From assembly GCA_051861545.1 (NCBI GenBank), contig JBIMKP010000004.1, positions 88,669 through 152,668 on the forward strand: a stretch of DNA of 64,000 nt, written 5' to 3'. Shown here one piece after another: positions 36,131-45,830 of this stretch. Under the pieces are notes generated by a model. The model did no database searches and was not told the origin of the DNA. It saw only the letters and a list, made by a program, of their open reading frames with translations. Position 1 is the stretch's first letter, and the number at the start of each line of letters is the position of its first letter. A program made the translations under genes and the position numbers. This DNA is from CAISCU01 sp051861545 (GTDB taxonomy: Bacteria; Bacteroidota; Bacteroidia; UKL13-3).

Positions 36131-38028
36131 AAACTATTAAATATACAAGCATCCTTTTTGCCTTTTTAATTTTTAATCTTCCATTATTCTCTCAAGATTT
36201 ACCTTTTTCTGGAACAAAAAATAAAAAAGCAGAATACTATTTTGGTGAGGCTTTAAAGGCTTTTCAAGAAGGTGACGGAATGAGAACCCTAAATTTTGTA
36301 GATAAAGCAATTAGCACAGACCCTAATTTTATTGATGCTTACATGTTGCAAGCAGAGGTAAAATCAAACAATGAGAAGTATGGTGAAGCAATGGCGATTT
36401 ACAATAAAGTAATTTCAATCAATCCAGATTTTCCAATGAGTTATTATGGTTCTGCTAAAATAAATTACATCCAAAAACAATACAAAGAGGCTTTGGTTGA
36501 TTGTGATAAATTTCTTCAATATCCAGATCATTTTCAGAAACAATCAGAGGTTCTTAGAATGAAAAGAAATGCAGCTTTTGCGGTTTATGCCATGCAAAAT
36601 CCTGTTCCTTTCGAGCCTCATAATTTAGGTCCAAATATTAATTCATTCGAAAACGAGTATTTCCCTGGAATTACCGCCGATGATCAAACCTTTATTTTTA
36701 CACGACTTGAAGCTGGTAGAAACGAAGAGTTTTTTATTAGTCAAAAACAAAAAAATGTTTGGTTACCTGCTATGAATTTGGGTTCTCCTATTAATACAGA
36801 AAAAAATGAAGGTACAGTTTCTTTAAGCTCCGATGGTCAATATATATTTTATACAGCATGTAACAGATTGGGTGGAATGGGTTCATGTGATTTATATATT
36901 TCTAAACTTGATGGAGCTACTTGGTCTGAACCAAAAAACCTTGGAAATCCAGTAAATACTGGTAATTGGGAAAGTCAACCTACTGTAAGTTTTGATGGTA
37001 AAACAGTTTATTTTAGTAGCAATCGTGCTGGTGGTTATGGTAAGAGTGATATTTGGTACACTACTTTTAAAAACGGTAAATGGTCGCCACCTGTAAATAT
37101 GGGTCCAGAAATTAATAGTGCTGGTGATGACCAATCTCCATTTATTGCTAAAGATGACCAAACTTTATATTATAATAGTGATGGCCTTCCAGGCATGGGT
37201 GGAATTGATTTATTTTTCTCAAAAAGAGTTGATGGTAGATGGCAGAAACCTGTAAATTTAGGTTATCCAATCAATACCGATTTAGATGAAACATGTTTGG
37301 TTATTGCTTCGAATGGTGTTGATGCATACATTTCAAGACAAGCTGAAGATAGTTATGGTGGTTTGGATTTATACCACTTCGAACTTTACAAAGAAGCCCA
37401 ACCGAATAAAACGGGTTATGTAAAAGGTATAGTTTATGATGCTGTAACAAATAGTAAACTGGTTGCTAAAATTGAATTGATAGATTTAGCTACTGGTAAA
37501 TCTATTGTAGAATCGTTTTCAAATAAACTTACTGGTGAGTTTTTACTAAGCTTACAAGGAAATAAAGATTATGCTTTAAATGCTTCAAGAACTGGCTATA
37601 TGTTTTATTCTGAAAATTTTGCTTTAAAAAATCAAAGTTCAACAGAACCATTAATTCTAAATATTCCTCTTCAACCAATTACACCTGGAGCAAAAGTAGT
37701 TTTGAAAAATATTTTCTTTGATACCGATAAATTCAATTTAAAAAGTGAATCTATGGTTGAATTAGAAAAGTTAATTCAATTTATGAATGTAAATCCTACT
37801 GTTAAAATTGAAATTGGCGGCCATACAGACAATACCGGTGAGGTTAAGAAAAACCAACAATTATCGAGTAATAGAGCTAAATCTGTTTTTGATTATTTAG
37901 TTTCAAAACAAATTCCAGCAAGTAGATTAGCTTATAAAGGTTATGCAGAAACTCAACCAATTGCTGATAATAAAACACCTGAAGGAAAACAAAAAAACAG
38001 AAGAACTGAATTCAAAATCCTGCCCTAA
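36127..38028 (+). CDS. porE: PorE-type OmpA-family protein (TPR, PD40 propeller, CRD, OmpA)
   Basis: A 633-aa periplasmic protein with four parts in order: signal peptide (ends LPLFSQ), TPR repeats (about 30-135), a WD40/PD40-like propeller (about 165-415, blades such as TVSFDGKTVYFSSN and FIAKDDQTLYYNSDG), a carboxypeptidase-regulatory domain (about 430-505), and an OmpA-like peptidoglycan-binding domain (about 515-633, GGHTDNTG and LSSNRAKSV). This is the architecture of PorE of the type IX secretion system in Porphyromonas. The signal ends without a lipobox cysteine, unlike a lipoprotein. Related OmpA-PD40 proteins exist in several copies per genome, so the T9SS assignment is probable, not proven. 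Translation begins within the sixA stop. Confidence 0.8.
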   Translation: MKTIKYTSILFAFLIFNLPLFSQDLPFSGTKNKKAEYYFGEALKAFQEGDGMRTLNFVDKAISTDPNFIDAYMLQAEVKSNNEKYGEAMAIYNKVISINPDFPMSYYGSAKINYIQKQYKEALVDCDKFLQYPDHFQKQSEVLRMKRNAAFAVYAMQNPVPFEPHNLGPNINSFENEYFPGITADDQTFIFTRLEAGRNEEFFISQKQKNVWLPAMNLGSPINTEKNEGTVSLSSDGQYIFYTACNRLGGMGSCDLYISKLDGATWSEPKNLGNPVNTGNWESQPTVSFDGKTVYFSSNRAGGYGKSDIWYTTFKNGKWSPPVNMGPEINSAGDDQSPFIAKDDQTLYYNSDGLPGMGGIDLFFSKRVDGRWQKPVNLGYPINTDLDETCLVIASNGVDAYISRQAEDSYGGLDLYHFELYKEAQPNKTGYVKGIVYDAVTNSKLVAKIELIDLATGKSIVESFSNKLTGEFLLSLQGNKDYALNASRTGYMFYSENFALKNQSSTEPLILNIPLQPITPGAKVVLKNIFFDTDKFNLKSESMVELEKLIQFMNVNPTVKIEIGGHTDNTGEVKKNQQLSSNRAKSVFDYLVSKQIPASRLAYKGYAETQPIADNKTPEGKQKNRRTEFKILP

Positions 38029-38118
38029 TATGTCAACACCAAACAATTTTTAATGTGTATTGGTGAAAAAGCTGATGTATTTAAGCCGTTTTATACGTTT
38101 ATGTTTACATTACTAAAT

Positions 38119-38979
38119 ATGGCTACGCAAAACTTCACAATTGAAAGGAAAAATAACCGACATCAGCTTGCCGGTTTAATTGGAACATCCTTGATTCATG
38201 GGATAATTCTTGCTTTTTTATTGATGTTTTTTATTTATCCTCCAAATCCACCTTTAGATTCTATTGGAATGATGATGAGTCTTGGTGAAGAAAACATGGG
38301 TGGTCCTTCTTTAACACCTGTTCCCGACCCTTCACCTAATGAAACATATACACCAATTTCGGAAGCAACTGAAGACGAATTAAAAGATTTGACTCAGGAT
38401 AACGATGAAAGTGTTGCGATAAAAGAGCAAAAGGAAAAAGAAAAGAAAGATAAAAAGGATAAAAAAGATCCTGAAAAACCTAAGGATATCAAACCAAAAC
38501 CAGAAAAAACGCCTCAATTAGAATTACCTAAAAAAGTTGACCAACAGGCTTTATTCAGAAAAAGTAAAAACAAAGCAGGTGGCAATGGTGGTTATGGCGA
38601 TGGAGATATCCCAGGAAACGAAGGTAGACCTGATGGCGACCCAAGAGGAAATCCTGATGGAGAAGGTTCTGGATTATATGGTGATGGTAAAGGTGGCGAT
38701 GGTCCTCTAAAATATGAACTTGAAGGTCGTTCAATGAAAAAACTACCTAACATCGAAGATAATTCAACATCTGTAGGTAAGGTTGTTGTTAGAATAGTAG
38801 TTGACAGAGAAGGTAATGTGGTGAAAGCAGTACCAGGACAACCAGGTTCGACAACCATTGAATCATCTTTATTAGAAAAAGCTAAACAAGGTGCTTTACA
38901 AACCAAATTTTCACCAAAATCAAATGGACCTGATGAACAATTTGGTTATATAACTTTTGTATTTAGATTCAAAAATTAA
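38119..38979 (+). CDS. TonB-family energy-transducer-like protein
   Basis: A 286-aa protein with a short cytoplasmic head, one membrane segment (about 17-38), a long low-complexity linker with K/E/D/P repeats and a G/D-rich stretch (about 160-205), and a TonB C-terminal domain (about 215-286, VGKVVVRIVVDREGNVVKA ... FGYITFVFRF). I start at the ATG at 38119 (MATQNFTIERK); the frame opens 66 bases earlier. ExbB/TolQ and ExbD/TolR genes normally sit upstream in Bacteroidota but are absent here. folC follows after 3 bases, an arrangement I recall as common in the phylum. Presumed to transmit proton-motive force to outer-membrane receptors. Confidence 0.82.
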   Translation: MATQNFTIERKNNRHQLAGLIGTSLIHGIILAFLLMFFIYPPNPPLDSIGMMMSLGEENMGGPSLTPVPDPSPNETYTPISEATEDELKDLTQDNDESVAIKEQKEKEKKDKKDKKDPEKPKDIKPKPEKTPQLELPKKVDQQALFRKSKNKAGGNGGYGDGDIPGNEGRPDGDPRGNPDGEGSGLYGDGKGGDGPLKYELEGRSMKKLPNIEDNSTSVGKVVVRIVVDREGNVVKAVPGQPGSTTIESSLLEKAKQGALQTKFSPKSNGPDEQFGYITFVFRFKN

Positions 38980-38982
38980 GTT

Positions 38983-40302
38983 TTGACATATCAAGAAACA
39001 CTTGATTATTTATATGCTCAGTTACCCATGTTTACGCGTGTGGGTTCTTCTGCATATAAAAAAGATTTAACTAATACCTTGGCTTTATGCGAGGCTTTAG
39101 GGAATCCACATTTAAAGTTTAAATCAATTCATGTTGCTGGAACCAATGGAAAAGGTTCAAGTTCTCATATGCTGGCTTCTATACTTCAAGAAGCTGGTTA
39201 TAAAACAGGATTATATACTTCTCCTCATCTTATTGATTTTAGAGAGCGTATTAAGATTAATGGAATAATGATTCCACAAGAATTTGTGGTTGATTTTGTA
39301 GATAAATATAAATCATTGTTTGAAGAAGTTAAACCCTCATTTTTTGAATGGACAGTTGCACTTTGTTTTCAATATTTTGCTAGTCAGAAAGTAGAAATTA
39401 CCATTATTGAAACTGGCTTAGGTGGCAGATTAGATTCTACCAATATTATCAAACCAATTTTAAGTATAATAACAAATATTGGTTTTGATCATATGGATAT
39501 GCTTGGAAATACTTTGGCATTAATAGCTGGAGAAAAAGCAGGTATCATTAAGAAAAATACGCCAGTTGTTATCGGTGAAAATCATCCTGAAATCAATCCC
39601 ATATTTCAACAAAAAGCAAAATCTGAACAAGCATTTTTATGCTATGCAGAATTCGAAACCGAACTTTTTCATTTTAAAAACAATGAAACAGAAAGTCACT
39701 TCGATATTCACTTAAGAACAGGCGAGAATTGGCTAAACATGCAGTGCGACCTTCCGGGTATTTATCAAAAAAAGAATATTTGTACAGTCATTTCTAGTAT
39801 TCCATTTATTAGACAAGCTGGATTTAAAATTACTGAAACGGATATTAAAAATGGATTATTTCAGGTAAAGAAAAATACTGGATTAATGGGCAGATGGCAA
39901 CTCATTCTAAACAATCCAAAAATAATTTGTGATACAGGCCATAATGAACATGGAATGAAATTGGTAAGCCAACAATTATCAAAAGTGAAAAGAAAAAATC
40001 TTCACATGGTTATTGGAATGGTTAAAGATAAAGATATTTCAAAAGTGCTTTCACTCATGCCAACAAATGCTATCTATTATTTCACCAAAGCTAATCTACC
40101 TAGAGCCCTAGATGAAAAAGAGTTACAAGCCATAGCAATTACTAACAATTTAAAAGGAAGTACTTTTAGTAATGTTGAATCAGCCTTACAAAATGCTATT
40201 CAAAATGCAGATAAAGACGATTTAATTTTTATAGGAGCCTCAACTTTTATTGTTGCAGAAGCATTGGAGTTTTTTCAAAGAGAAAAAGTTAAACTTCAAT
40301 AA
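38983..40302 (+). CDS. folC: folylpolyglutamate synthase/dihydrofolate synthase
   Basis: A Mur-ligase-family enzyme that adds glutamate to folates. The P-loop is HVAGTNGKGSSSH (K57), followed by SPHLIDFRERI, GLGGRLDSTN and GFDHMDMLGNT, and in the C-terminal domain DTGHNEHGM. Length 439 aa is standard. The start is a TTG at 38983, 3 bases after the TonB-like stop: it gives TYQETLDYLYAQLPMFTRVG, the expected N-terminus, whereas the first ATG would delete part of it. Overlaps the convergent pdeM gene by 14 bases at the 3' end. Confidence 0.93.
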   Translation: MTYQETLDYLYAQLPMFTRVGSSAYKKDLTNTLALCEALGNPHLKFKSIHVAGTNGKGSSSHMLASILQEAGYKTGLYTSPHLIDFRERIKINGIMIPQEFVVDFVDKYKSLFEEVKPSFFEWTVALCFQYFASQKVEITIIETGLGGRLDSTNIIKPILSIITNIGFDHMDMLGNTLALIAGEKAGIIKKNTPVVIGENHPEINPIFQQKAKSEQAFLCYAEFETELFHFKNNETESHFDIHLRTGENWLNMQCDLPGIYQKKNICTVISSIPFIRQAGFKITETDIKNGLFQVKKNTGLMGRWQLILNNPKIICDTGHNEHGMKLVSQQLSKVKRKNLHMVIGMVKDKDISKVLSLMPTNAIYYFTKANLPRALDEKELQAIAITNNLKGSTFSNVESALQNAIQNADKDDLIFIGASTFIVAEALEFFQREKVKLQ

Positions 40303-40918
40303 CTTTTGAACCAGCAAACACAAAGACTTTATCATTGGGTTTTGTATCAATAATTTTTGCACCAGTAAAACTTCCAAAAGCTGGTAGTAAAATTTGATTT
40401 TCACCAACAAAAATACAAGCTAATCTTTCTCGTTGTTTTCCTTTTCCTTCCAATAAAACCGCTGGATGAATATGTCCACTTATACTTGGTTTGATTGAAT
40501 TTTCATCAGGTTCATGAATCATTTCAATACCTCTTCTTTCTTGTTTGTAAAAGGTTTGAATTCCTGCTTCTTTTAATAAATAAGCTGGCATTCTATCATG
40601 GTTTCCGCGAATTAATGTCCATTTTATGTGTTTAAAAATGATTGTTAATTCAATAAATAAATTCCATTCTTCATTCAAATCTGAATGAAATAAGTCGCCT
40701 AAAATAATTATCTCTTGTACAGGATATTTATCTAATAATTCCTGAATATTAATTAAATTCTGATCAGCTGCTGCCATTGGAACAGCTAAACCATTTTTTC
40801 TAAAATGACTAACCTTTCCTAAATGTAAATCACTTAATAAAATAGCTTGTTCTTCTTCCCATAAAATGCCTCTTTCTGGTAAAGCTAAAAAATTTGAATT
40901 TGCGAAAGAAAATTTCAT
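40289..40918 (-). CDS. pdeM: ligase-associated metallophosphoesterase PdeM
   Basis: A calcineurin-like phosphoesterase of 209 aa with all metal motifs: SDLHLGK (about 29-35), LGDLFHS, RGNHDR and SGHIHPA. This is the profile of PdeM, annotated as a ligase-associated DNA damage response endonuclease, which usually occurs with an ATP-dependent DNA ligase, a Lhr-like helicase and an MBL exonuclease. Such a ligase is in this window at 59568-61148, but the other two partners are not. I use the ATG at 40918; the frame opens 9 bases earlier at TTG. Divergent from the pseudouridine synthase gene. Confidence 0.83.
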   Translation of the reverse strand: MKFSFANSNFLALPERGILWEEEQAILLSDLHLGKVSHFRKNGLAVPMAAADQNLINIQELLDKYPVQEIIILGDLFHSDLNEEWNLFIELTIIFKHIKWTLIRGNHDRMPAYLLKEAGIQTFYKQERRGIEMIHEPDENSIKPSISGHIHPAVLLEGKGKQRERLACIFVGENQILLPAFGSFTGAKIIDTKPNDKVFVFAGSKVIEV

Positions 40919-40963
40919 TGTTGGCAAGAAGCATAATTTTCAGCTAATTTTCCCGAAAAAAAA

Positions 40964-41665
40964 TTGAGCTTTCGTCAAAAACTTCAGTACCATTTGGTAA
41001 AAAAATTAGGCATTTCAAATAAGGAGGCTAAAAACCTAATTCTATCATCAAACGTAAAAGTAAATCAAATTACAATTAATGAAAATATTCAAATCAATCC
41101 TTTAGATGAAATAGAAATTTTAAATCAGCCAATTGTAAATTCAGAATTAAAATACTTTATAATTCTCAATAAACCTGTTGGAATTGAAAGTACTTTAAAC
41201 CCTGATATTGAGAACAATCTTCTCCCCTTTTTACCTAAAATTAAAGGTTTGTATCATATAGGTAGATTAGATAAAGAATCGGAAGGTTTAATGCTTTTTA
41301 GTAATGAAGGTAAGATTCATGATAAAATTCTAAGAAACAAAAATCAGGAAGTTTTGAAAAAATATCTTGTTGAAGTAAATTCAAATATTGACGAGAATTT
41401 TATTTCAAACATGGAAAATGGTGTTGAAATTTTAGGTACAAAAACTCTTCCATGCAGGCTTCAAAAAATAGATTCAAAATCGTTTTATATTTGGTTAAAC
41501 CAAGGTTTAAACCGACAAATTAGAAGAATGTGTTATAAACTTGGTAAAGAAGTTACAAAACTAAAACGATTAGAAATTGGCGAAATTAAATTAGAGAATT
41601 TGAAAGCTGGAAAAACACGAAACTTAAATGAGATTGAAATTTCCTTTTTAAAAAACCTTTTTTAG
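40964..41665 (+). CDS. RsuA/RluB/E/F-family pseudouridine synthase
   Basis: Converts uridine to pseudouridine in rRNA (or tRNA). An N-terminal S4-like RNA-binding domain (about 2-48) is followed by the catalytic domain with LNKPVGI, the catalytic aspartate D103 in HIGRLDKESEGLMLF and GLNRQIRRMCYKLG. Length 233 aa fits the RluF/RluE side of the family; the exact target base cannot be told. The start is a TTG at 40964; no ATG exists before the catalytic domain, and the S4 domain needs this start. Confidence 0.88.
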   Translation: MSFRQKLQYHLVKKLGISNKEAKNLILSSNVKVNQITINENIQINPLDEIEILNQPIVNSELKYFIILNKPVGIESTLNPDIENNLLPFLPKIKGLYHIGRLDKESEGLMLFSNEGKIHDKILRNKNQEVLKKYLVEVNSNIDENFISNMENGVEILGTKTLPCRLQKIDSKSFYIWLNQGLNRQIRRMCYKLGKEVTKLKRLEIGEIKLENLKAGKTRNLNEIEISFLKNLF

Positions 41666-41717
41666 TTTCAATAATTAGTCAATTTTCTTAAAAACTTTTT
41701 AAATTCATCTATTTTAT

Positions 41718-41725
41718 TAAGTTTG
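41718..41725 (+). promoter_or_regulatory. -7 promoter element of the DUF2911 gene
   Basis: TAAGTTTG, a perfect TAnnTTTG match, 21 bases before the ATG at 41747. It overlaps the extended open frame before that ATG, which supports the shorter start. Confidence 0.48.
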
Positions 41726-41746
41726 AATGAGAAACTCCAATTGTGT

Positions 41747-42304
41747 ATGAAGAAAATATTACTAATAACCGCCGGTGTTCTAATTGCATTGGCTTTGCTT
41801 TTTACTTGGTTCAAACAAAATACTAAAAAAGCTAGTCCGCAATCAGCTGCTTCATACATGCATGAAGGCCTAAACATCAGTATAAGTTATTGCCAACCAG
41901 CTGCAAAAGGAAGGGTTATTTTTGGAGATGAACAGGCTGGTGCACTTCAACCCTACGGACAATATTGGAGAGTTGGTGCTAATGAAGCGACAACTATTGA
42001 TATTAGTAGTCCAATTAAAATGAATGACAAGGAATTAAAAGCCGGTAAATATGCATTGTATGCTTATCCTGGTGCAACAACATGGACAATCTGCATTAAT
42101 ACCGATTGGGATAGATGGGGAGCTACTGAACCAGACCCAAAAAATGATGTTTTTAGAACTGAAATTGAAGTCAATAATAATGCTCCAATGCAAGAATTAT
42201 TTTTAATCAGTTTTGATAATGCTGACTCTACCGGAACAGCTCATTTAAATTTACATTGGGATAAAACCTTGGTTAAAATACCATTCTCTAAAATTTCACT
42301 ATAA
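41747..42304 (+). CDS. DUF2911-family membrane-anchored protein
   Basis: A 185-aa protein with one N-terminal membrane anchor or uncleaved signal (about 3-21) and a beta-rich domain that matches DUF2911: ISISYCQPAAKGRVIFG (about 45-61), YGQYWRVGANEATTI (about 72-86), LKAGKYALYAYPG and WGATEPDPKNDVFR. Function unknown; most members are exported. Translation starts at the ATG at 41747. A helical-repeat gene begins 1 base after its stop. Confidence 0.82.
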   Translation: MKKILLITAGVLIALALLFTWFKQNTKKASPQSAASYMHEGLNISISYCQPAAKGRVIFGDEQAGALQPYGQYWRVGANEATTIDISSPIKMNDKELKAGKYALYAYPGATTWTICINTDWDRWGATEPDPKNDVFRTEIEVNNNAPMQELFLISFDNADSTGTAHLNLHWDKTLVKIPFSKISL

Positions 42305-42305
42305 A

Positions 42306-42833
42306 ATGATTCTTAGAAACCGGATTGCGGAAATCAGGTCGAAAAAAGATGTAGAAATTCTAGTTTCTGAAATTGAAAAAAATTCAGAAATACTAGTTGA
42401 GTTTATGGAACTTCTTGAAGAAAGAAAAACAAGACAAAGTATGTATGGATCATGGGTTTTATGCAATTTGGCCGAAAATTCCCCAGAATTAGTTAGTCCT
42501 TATGCGCATCAAATTCTTTCGTTTTTTAAAAATTCACCACATACAGGTGCAAATAGAAATTTAATGCGTTGTTTCATGGAAATTGATGTTCCAGAAGATA
42601 TCTTAAGTCCACTAATTGATCAATGCATTGAATTTATTCAAGACCCAAATCAACCTGTTGCTGTAAAGGCATTTAGTATTGAATCATTTGCAAGAATAGT
42701 TCTTAAGTTACCGGATTTAGCTAATGAATTAAAAATGGCGATAGCTCATATTCATTTATTAAACTCACCTGCATTGCATAGCACATCAAAAAAAGTTAGA
42801 TTGATGATGAGAAAAAATAGAATTCCATTTTAG
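42306..42833 (+). CDS. HEAT-like helical repeat protein
   Basis: A 175-aa cytoplasmic protein, almost wholly helical, with paired amphipathic helices in a HEAT/armadillo style (ILVEFMELLEERKTRQSM, SWVLCNLAENSPELV, AHQILSFFKN, VPEDILSPLIDQCIEF, VAVKAFSIESFARIV). No catalytic motif. Likely a protein-interaction scaffold; related proteins are annotated as hypothetical in Bacteroidota. It lies 1 base after the DUF2911 gene, so the two are co-expressed. Confidence 0.62.
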   Translation: MILRNRIAEIRSKKDVEILVSEIEKNSEILVEFMELLEERKTRQSMYGSWVLCNLAENSPELVSPYAHQILSFFKNSPHTGANRNLMRCFMEIDVPEDILSPLIDQCIEFIQDPNQPVAVKAFSIESFARIVLKLPDLANELKMAIAHIHLLNSPALHSTSKKVRLMMRKNRIPF

Positions 42834-42898
42834 CATTTCATGTAAATCAATTAGAAAGATTATTATTAGAAAATTACTTTTACCAAAACTTAATAAAA

Positions 42899-44920
42899 AT
42901 GAATAAAAAAATACTTACAACAATTGGTATTGCAACACTTTTAGTAGGAACTGCAGCCATGTTAGAAGACAAAATTAAAGGAATCGATTTAACAGCAATT
43001 GATAAAAATGTAAATCCTGCTGAAGATTTTTATCGATATGCAAATGGTAATTGGATTGCAAACAATCCTGTACCCTCAACCGAATCAAGATGGAGCAGTT
43101 TTAATATTGTTACAGAAAGAAATAATGAAACACTAAGACAAATTCTTGAAGAAGCAGCAGCCGATGTAAAAGCTCCAAATGGTTCAACTAAGCAAAAAGT
43201 TGGTGCTTTTTATAGAGTTTACATGGATACTTTAAAGAGAGATCAACAAGGAAGTACTCCTGTTAAACCTCTTTTCGACAAAATTAATTCGATTACATCA
43301 AAATCAGATTTAATTAAGGTTGTAGCAGATTTTCATAAAAAAGGAATTAGAGGATTCTTTAATTTTTATGTATCTCAAGATTTAAAAAATTCGACTTCTT
43401 ATATTGTTTACGTTTCTCAAGGTGGATTAGGATTGCCTGATAGAGATTATTATACAAAAACTGATAAAAAATCAGAAGAAACAAGAACTGCCTACTTAGC
43501 ACATATTAATAAAATGGCTGAATTATTTGGCATGTCTAATGAAGGTTTTTCATCAACAGTTATGAAAATTGAAACTGATTTGGCAACAAAATCAATGACA
43601 AGAACCGAAAGACGTAACCAAGAAAAACAATATAACAAACGCTCATTTAATCAATTCAATACTGAGTATTCAAACTTAAATTTCAGCAATTATTGTAAAT
43701 TGACAGAAGTTGCCAAATTTGATAGTTTAATAATATCGCAACCAGAATTCTTTAGCAATTTGAACAATATGATTGCAAATTATTCTGTAGAAGAGCTTAA
43801 AGCATATTTAAAATGGAATGTAATGAATACATCAGCAGGATATTTAGGAACTGCTTTTGAAAAACAAAATTTCGCATTTTATGGAACTTCATTAACCGGA
43901 ACAAAAGAGCAAAAACCAATGTGGAAAAGAGGAATCAATGCCGCAAATGGAATTGTTGGAGAATTATTGGGCCAATTGTTTGTAGAAAAATCATTTTCTC
44001 CTGAATCTAAAAAGAGAGTCAATGAAATGGTTGATAATATTATGGCTGCATTTAAAGTTAGATTAACTCAACTGGATTGGATGAGCGAACCTACAAGAAT
44101 TAAAGCTTTAGAAAAATTAGCCAGCTTCACCAAAAAATTTGGATATCCAGATAAATGGACAGATTTCAGTAAATTGGAAATTAAAGAAGATTCTTATATC
44201 CAAAACTACTTTAGAGCCGCTGAATTTGGTCACCGCGACATGATATCAAAACTTGGAAAACCAATAGATAAAAACCGTTGGGGCATGTTTCCACAGACAG
44301 TAAATGCTTATTATAATCCTACTTTAAATGAAATCGTATTTCCTGCAGCAATCATGCAACCACCATTTTTTGATGCTCAAGCTGATGACGCTGTAAATTA
44401 TGGAAGTATTGGTGCAGTAATCGGACATGAATTAACACATGGTTTTGATGACCAAGGAAGTAAATATGGTGCAGATGGTAATTTAAAAAGCTGGTGGACT
44501 CCTGAAGACAGAAAATTGTTTGAAGCAAAAACTAAAAAATTAGTCGACCAATACAATTCATTTTTTGTAGCTGATAGCTTACACGTTAATGGAGAACTTA
44601 CATTAGGAGAGAATATTGCAGATTTAGGTGGATTAACTATAGCTTATGAAGCTTATAAAATGCATTTGAAAAAGTATCCATCAAGAATTGAAAATGGCTA
44701 TACTCCAGAACAAAGATTTTTCCTTGGTTTTGCTCAAGTATGGAAAAATACAGTTCGTCCAGAAGCATTAAGACAATTAATCCTAACCGACCCTCATTCA
44801 CCAGGTGAATTTAGAGTTTTAGGTCCTTTAAGCAATATGCCATCATTTTATGAAGCTTTTGGCGTACAAAAAGGTCAAAAAATGTATAAATCTGAGGAAG
44901 AAAGAGCTAATATTTGGTAA
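42899..44920 (+). CDS. M13-family metallopeptidase (PepO/neprilysin-like)
   Basis: A 673-aa zinc endopeptidase of family M13. The zinc site is HELTH at 510-514 with third ligand E571 and D575 in ENIADLGG. NAYYNPTLNEIVFPA (about 478-492) is the usual substrate-binding stretch. The N-terminus is hydrophobic but gives no clean signal-peptidase site (a run of G, T and A to residue 21), so it may be exported or tethered. Unlike many M13 enzymes the chain ends RANIW rather than with the C-x-x-W motif; the cysteine is missing but the terminal W is kept. Followed by a terminator. Confidence 0.92.
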   Translation: MNKKILTTIGIATLLVGTAAMLEDKIKGIDLTAIDKNVNPAEDFYRYANGNWIANNPVPSTESRWSSFNIVTERNNETLRQILEEAAADVKAPNGSTKQKVGAFYRVYMDTLKRDQQGSTPVKPLFDKINSITSKSDLIKVVADFHKKGIRGFFNFYVSQDLKNSTSYIVYVSQGGLGLPDRDYYTKTDKKSEETRTAYLAHINKMAELFGMSNEGFSSTVMKIETDLATKSMTRTERRNQEKQYNKRSFNQFNTEYSNLNFSNYCKLTEVAKFDSLIISQPEFFSNLNNMIANYSVEELKAYLKWNVMNTSAGYLGTAFEKQNFAFYGTSLTGTKEQKPMWKRGINAANGIVGELLGQLFVEKSFSPESKKRVNEMVDNIMAAFKVRLTQLDWMSEPTRIKALEKLASFTKKFGYPDKWTDFSKLEIKEDSYIQNYFRAAEFGHRDMISKLGKPIDKNRWGMFPQTVNAYYNPTLNEIVFPAAIMQPPFFDAQADDAVNYGSIGAVIGHELTHGFDDQGSKYGADGNLKSWWTPEDRKLFEAKTKKLVDQYNSFFVADSLHVNGELTLGENIADLGGLTIAYEAYKMHLKKYPSRIENGYTPEQRFFLGFAQVWKNTVRPEALRQLILTDPHSPGEFRVLGPLSNMPSFYEAFGVQKGQKMYKSEEERANIW

Positions 44921-44946
44921 AAAAATATTTATTTTGAATTGATATT

Positions 44947-44977
44947 GAAGCCGGAAATTCCGGCTTCTTTTTTTTAA
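44947..44977 (+). terminator. rho-independent terminator of the M13 peptidase gene
   Basis: Perfect 8-bp GC-rich stem GAAGCCGG (44947-44954) / CCGGCTTC (44960-44967), then a run of T. Confidence 0.9.
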
Positions 44978-44986
44978 CTTAAAATC

Positions 44987-45772
44987 ATGAAACTAATTAA
45001 ACTATCCTTTATTTTATGGGTTGTAGTTCTATTCAGCTCCTGTGGTCAAAAAATCATAGATTACGTTCCTTTAAGTGTTGATAAAACTTTAGGAGAACAA
45101 GCAGATAATCAATTTAGTAATGGACAAATAGGTCTAGTTTTAAGTCCTGATGATTATCCAGAATCTTATGAACATTTAAATAGAATAAAAGACAATATTC
45201 TTGCATCTGGAAAAGTAAAACATAAAGAAGATTTTCCTTGGGAAGTGCGGATTATTCATGATGATTCAGTTTTAAATGCTTTTTGTATACCAGGTGGGTA
45301 TATTTATGTTTATACAGGAATCATAAAATACTTAGACTCTGAAGATGCATTAGCGGGAGTTTTAGCGCATGAAATTGCACATGCCGACCTTCGACACGGA
45401 ACCTCACAAATGTTGCAAAATTTGGGCATCGGATTTATTTTACAATCGGTTTTAGGAATAGATAATTCAAGTCTTTTAAACCTTGGCGTTAACTTAATTG
45501 GATTATCTTTTAGTAGAAGTGATGAAAGTGATGCTGATATGAATTCTGTAATCTACCTCTATCCTACTGAATATGATGCAAGAGGTGCTAAAAATTTCTT
45601 TGAAAAAATTCAAAAAGACGATAAAAACCCTGGAATTCCAGAATTTATTTCCACACATCCAGATCCAGAAAATAGAGTTGAAAAAATTGTTTTAAAATGG
45701 AAAGAACTTGGAAGCAAAAAAGGTAAAAAGTTTACAGGAGAATATTCTGATTTTAAAAATAGCTTACCTTAA
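44987..45772 (+). CDS. M48-family metalloprotease lipoprotein
   Basis: A 261-aa lipoprotein (lipobox FSSC, C19) with an M48 peptidase domain. The zinc site is HEIAH at 128-132 followed by ADLRHG, and the third ligand is E180 in SRSDESDADM. AFCIPGGYIYVYTGII (about 95-110) precedes the zinc helix, as in BepA/LoiP-type periplasmic M48 enzymes that take part in outer-membrane protein quality control. No TPR domain follows, unlike BepA. The last helix includes STHPDPENRVEKI, the usual M48 ending. Confidence 0.92.
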   Translation: MKLIKLSFILWVVVLFSSCGQKIIDYVPLSVDKTLGEQADNQFSNGQIGLVLSPDDYPESYEHLNRIKDNILASGKVKHKEDFPWEVRIIHDDSVLNAFCIPGGYIYVYTGIIKYLDSEDALAGVLAHEIAHADLRHGTSQMLQNLGIGFILQSVLGIDNSSLLNLGVNLIGLSFSRSDESDADMNSVIYLYPTEYDARGAKNFFEKIQKDDKNPGIPEFISTHPDPENRVEKIVLKWKELGSKKGKKFTGEYSDFKNSLP

Positions 45773-45776
45773 AGTT

Positions 45777-45804
45777 GAGATTTGAGATTTGAGATTTGAG
45801 ATTT
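45777..45804. repeat. four tandem copies of GAGATTT
   Basis: The heptamer GAGATTT is repeated four times without interruption just after the M48 stop codon; a similar GGGATTTGGGATAT string follows. Confidence 0.9.
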
Positions 45805-45830
45805 ATGATTGGGGATTTGGGATATTTTAG

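Noticed and set aside
38592..38906. 104-aa minus-strand open frame opposite the TonB-like gene
   Set aside because: It mirrors the G/D/P-rich linker of the TonB-like protein and has no other support.
45777..45804. CRISPR-like repeat
   Set aside because: Units are 7 bases with no spacers; no cas genes are present.
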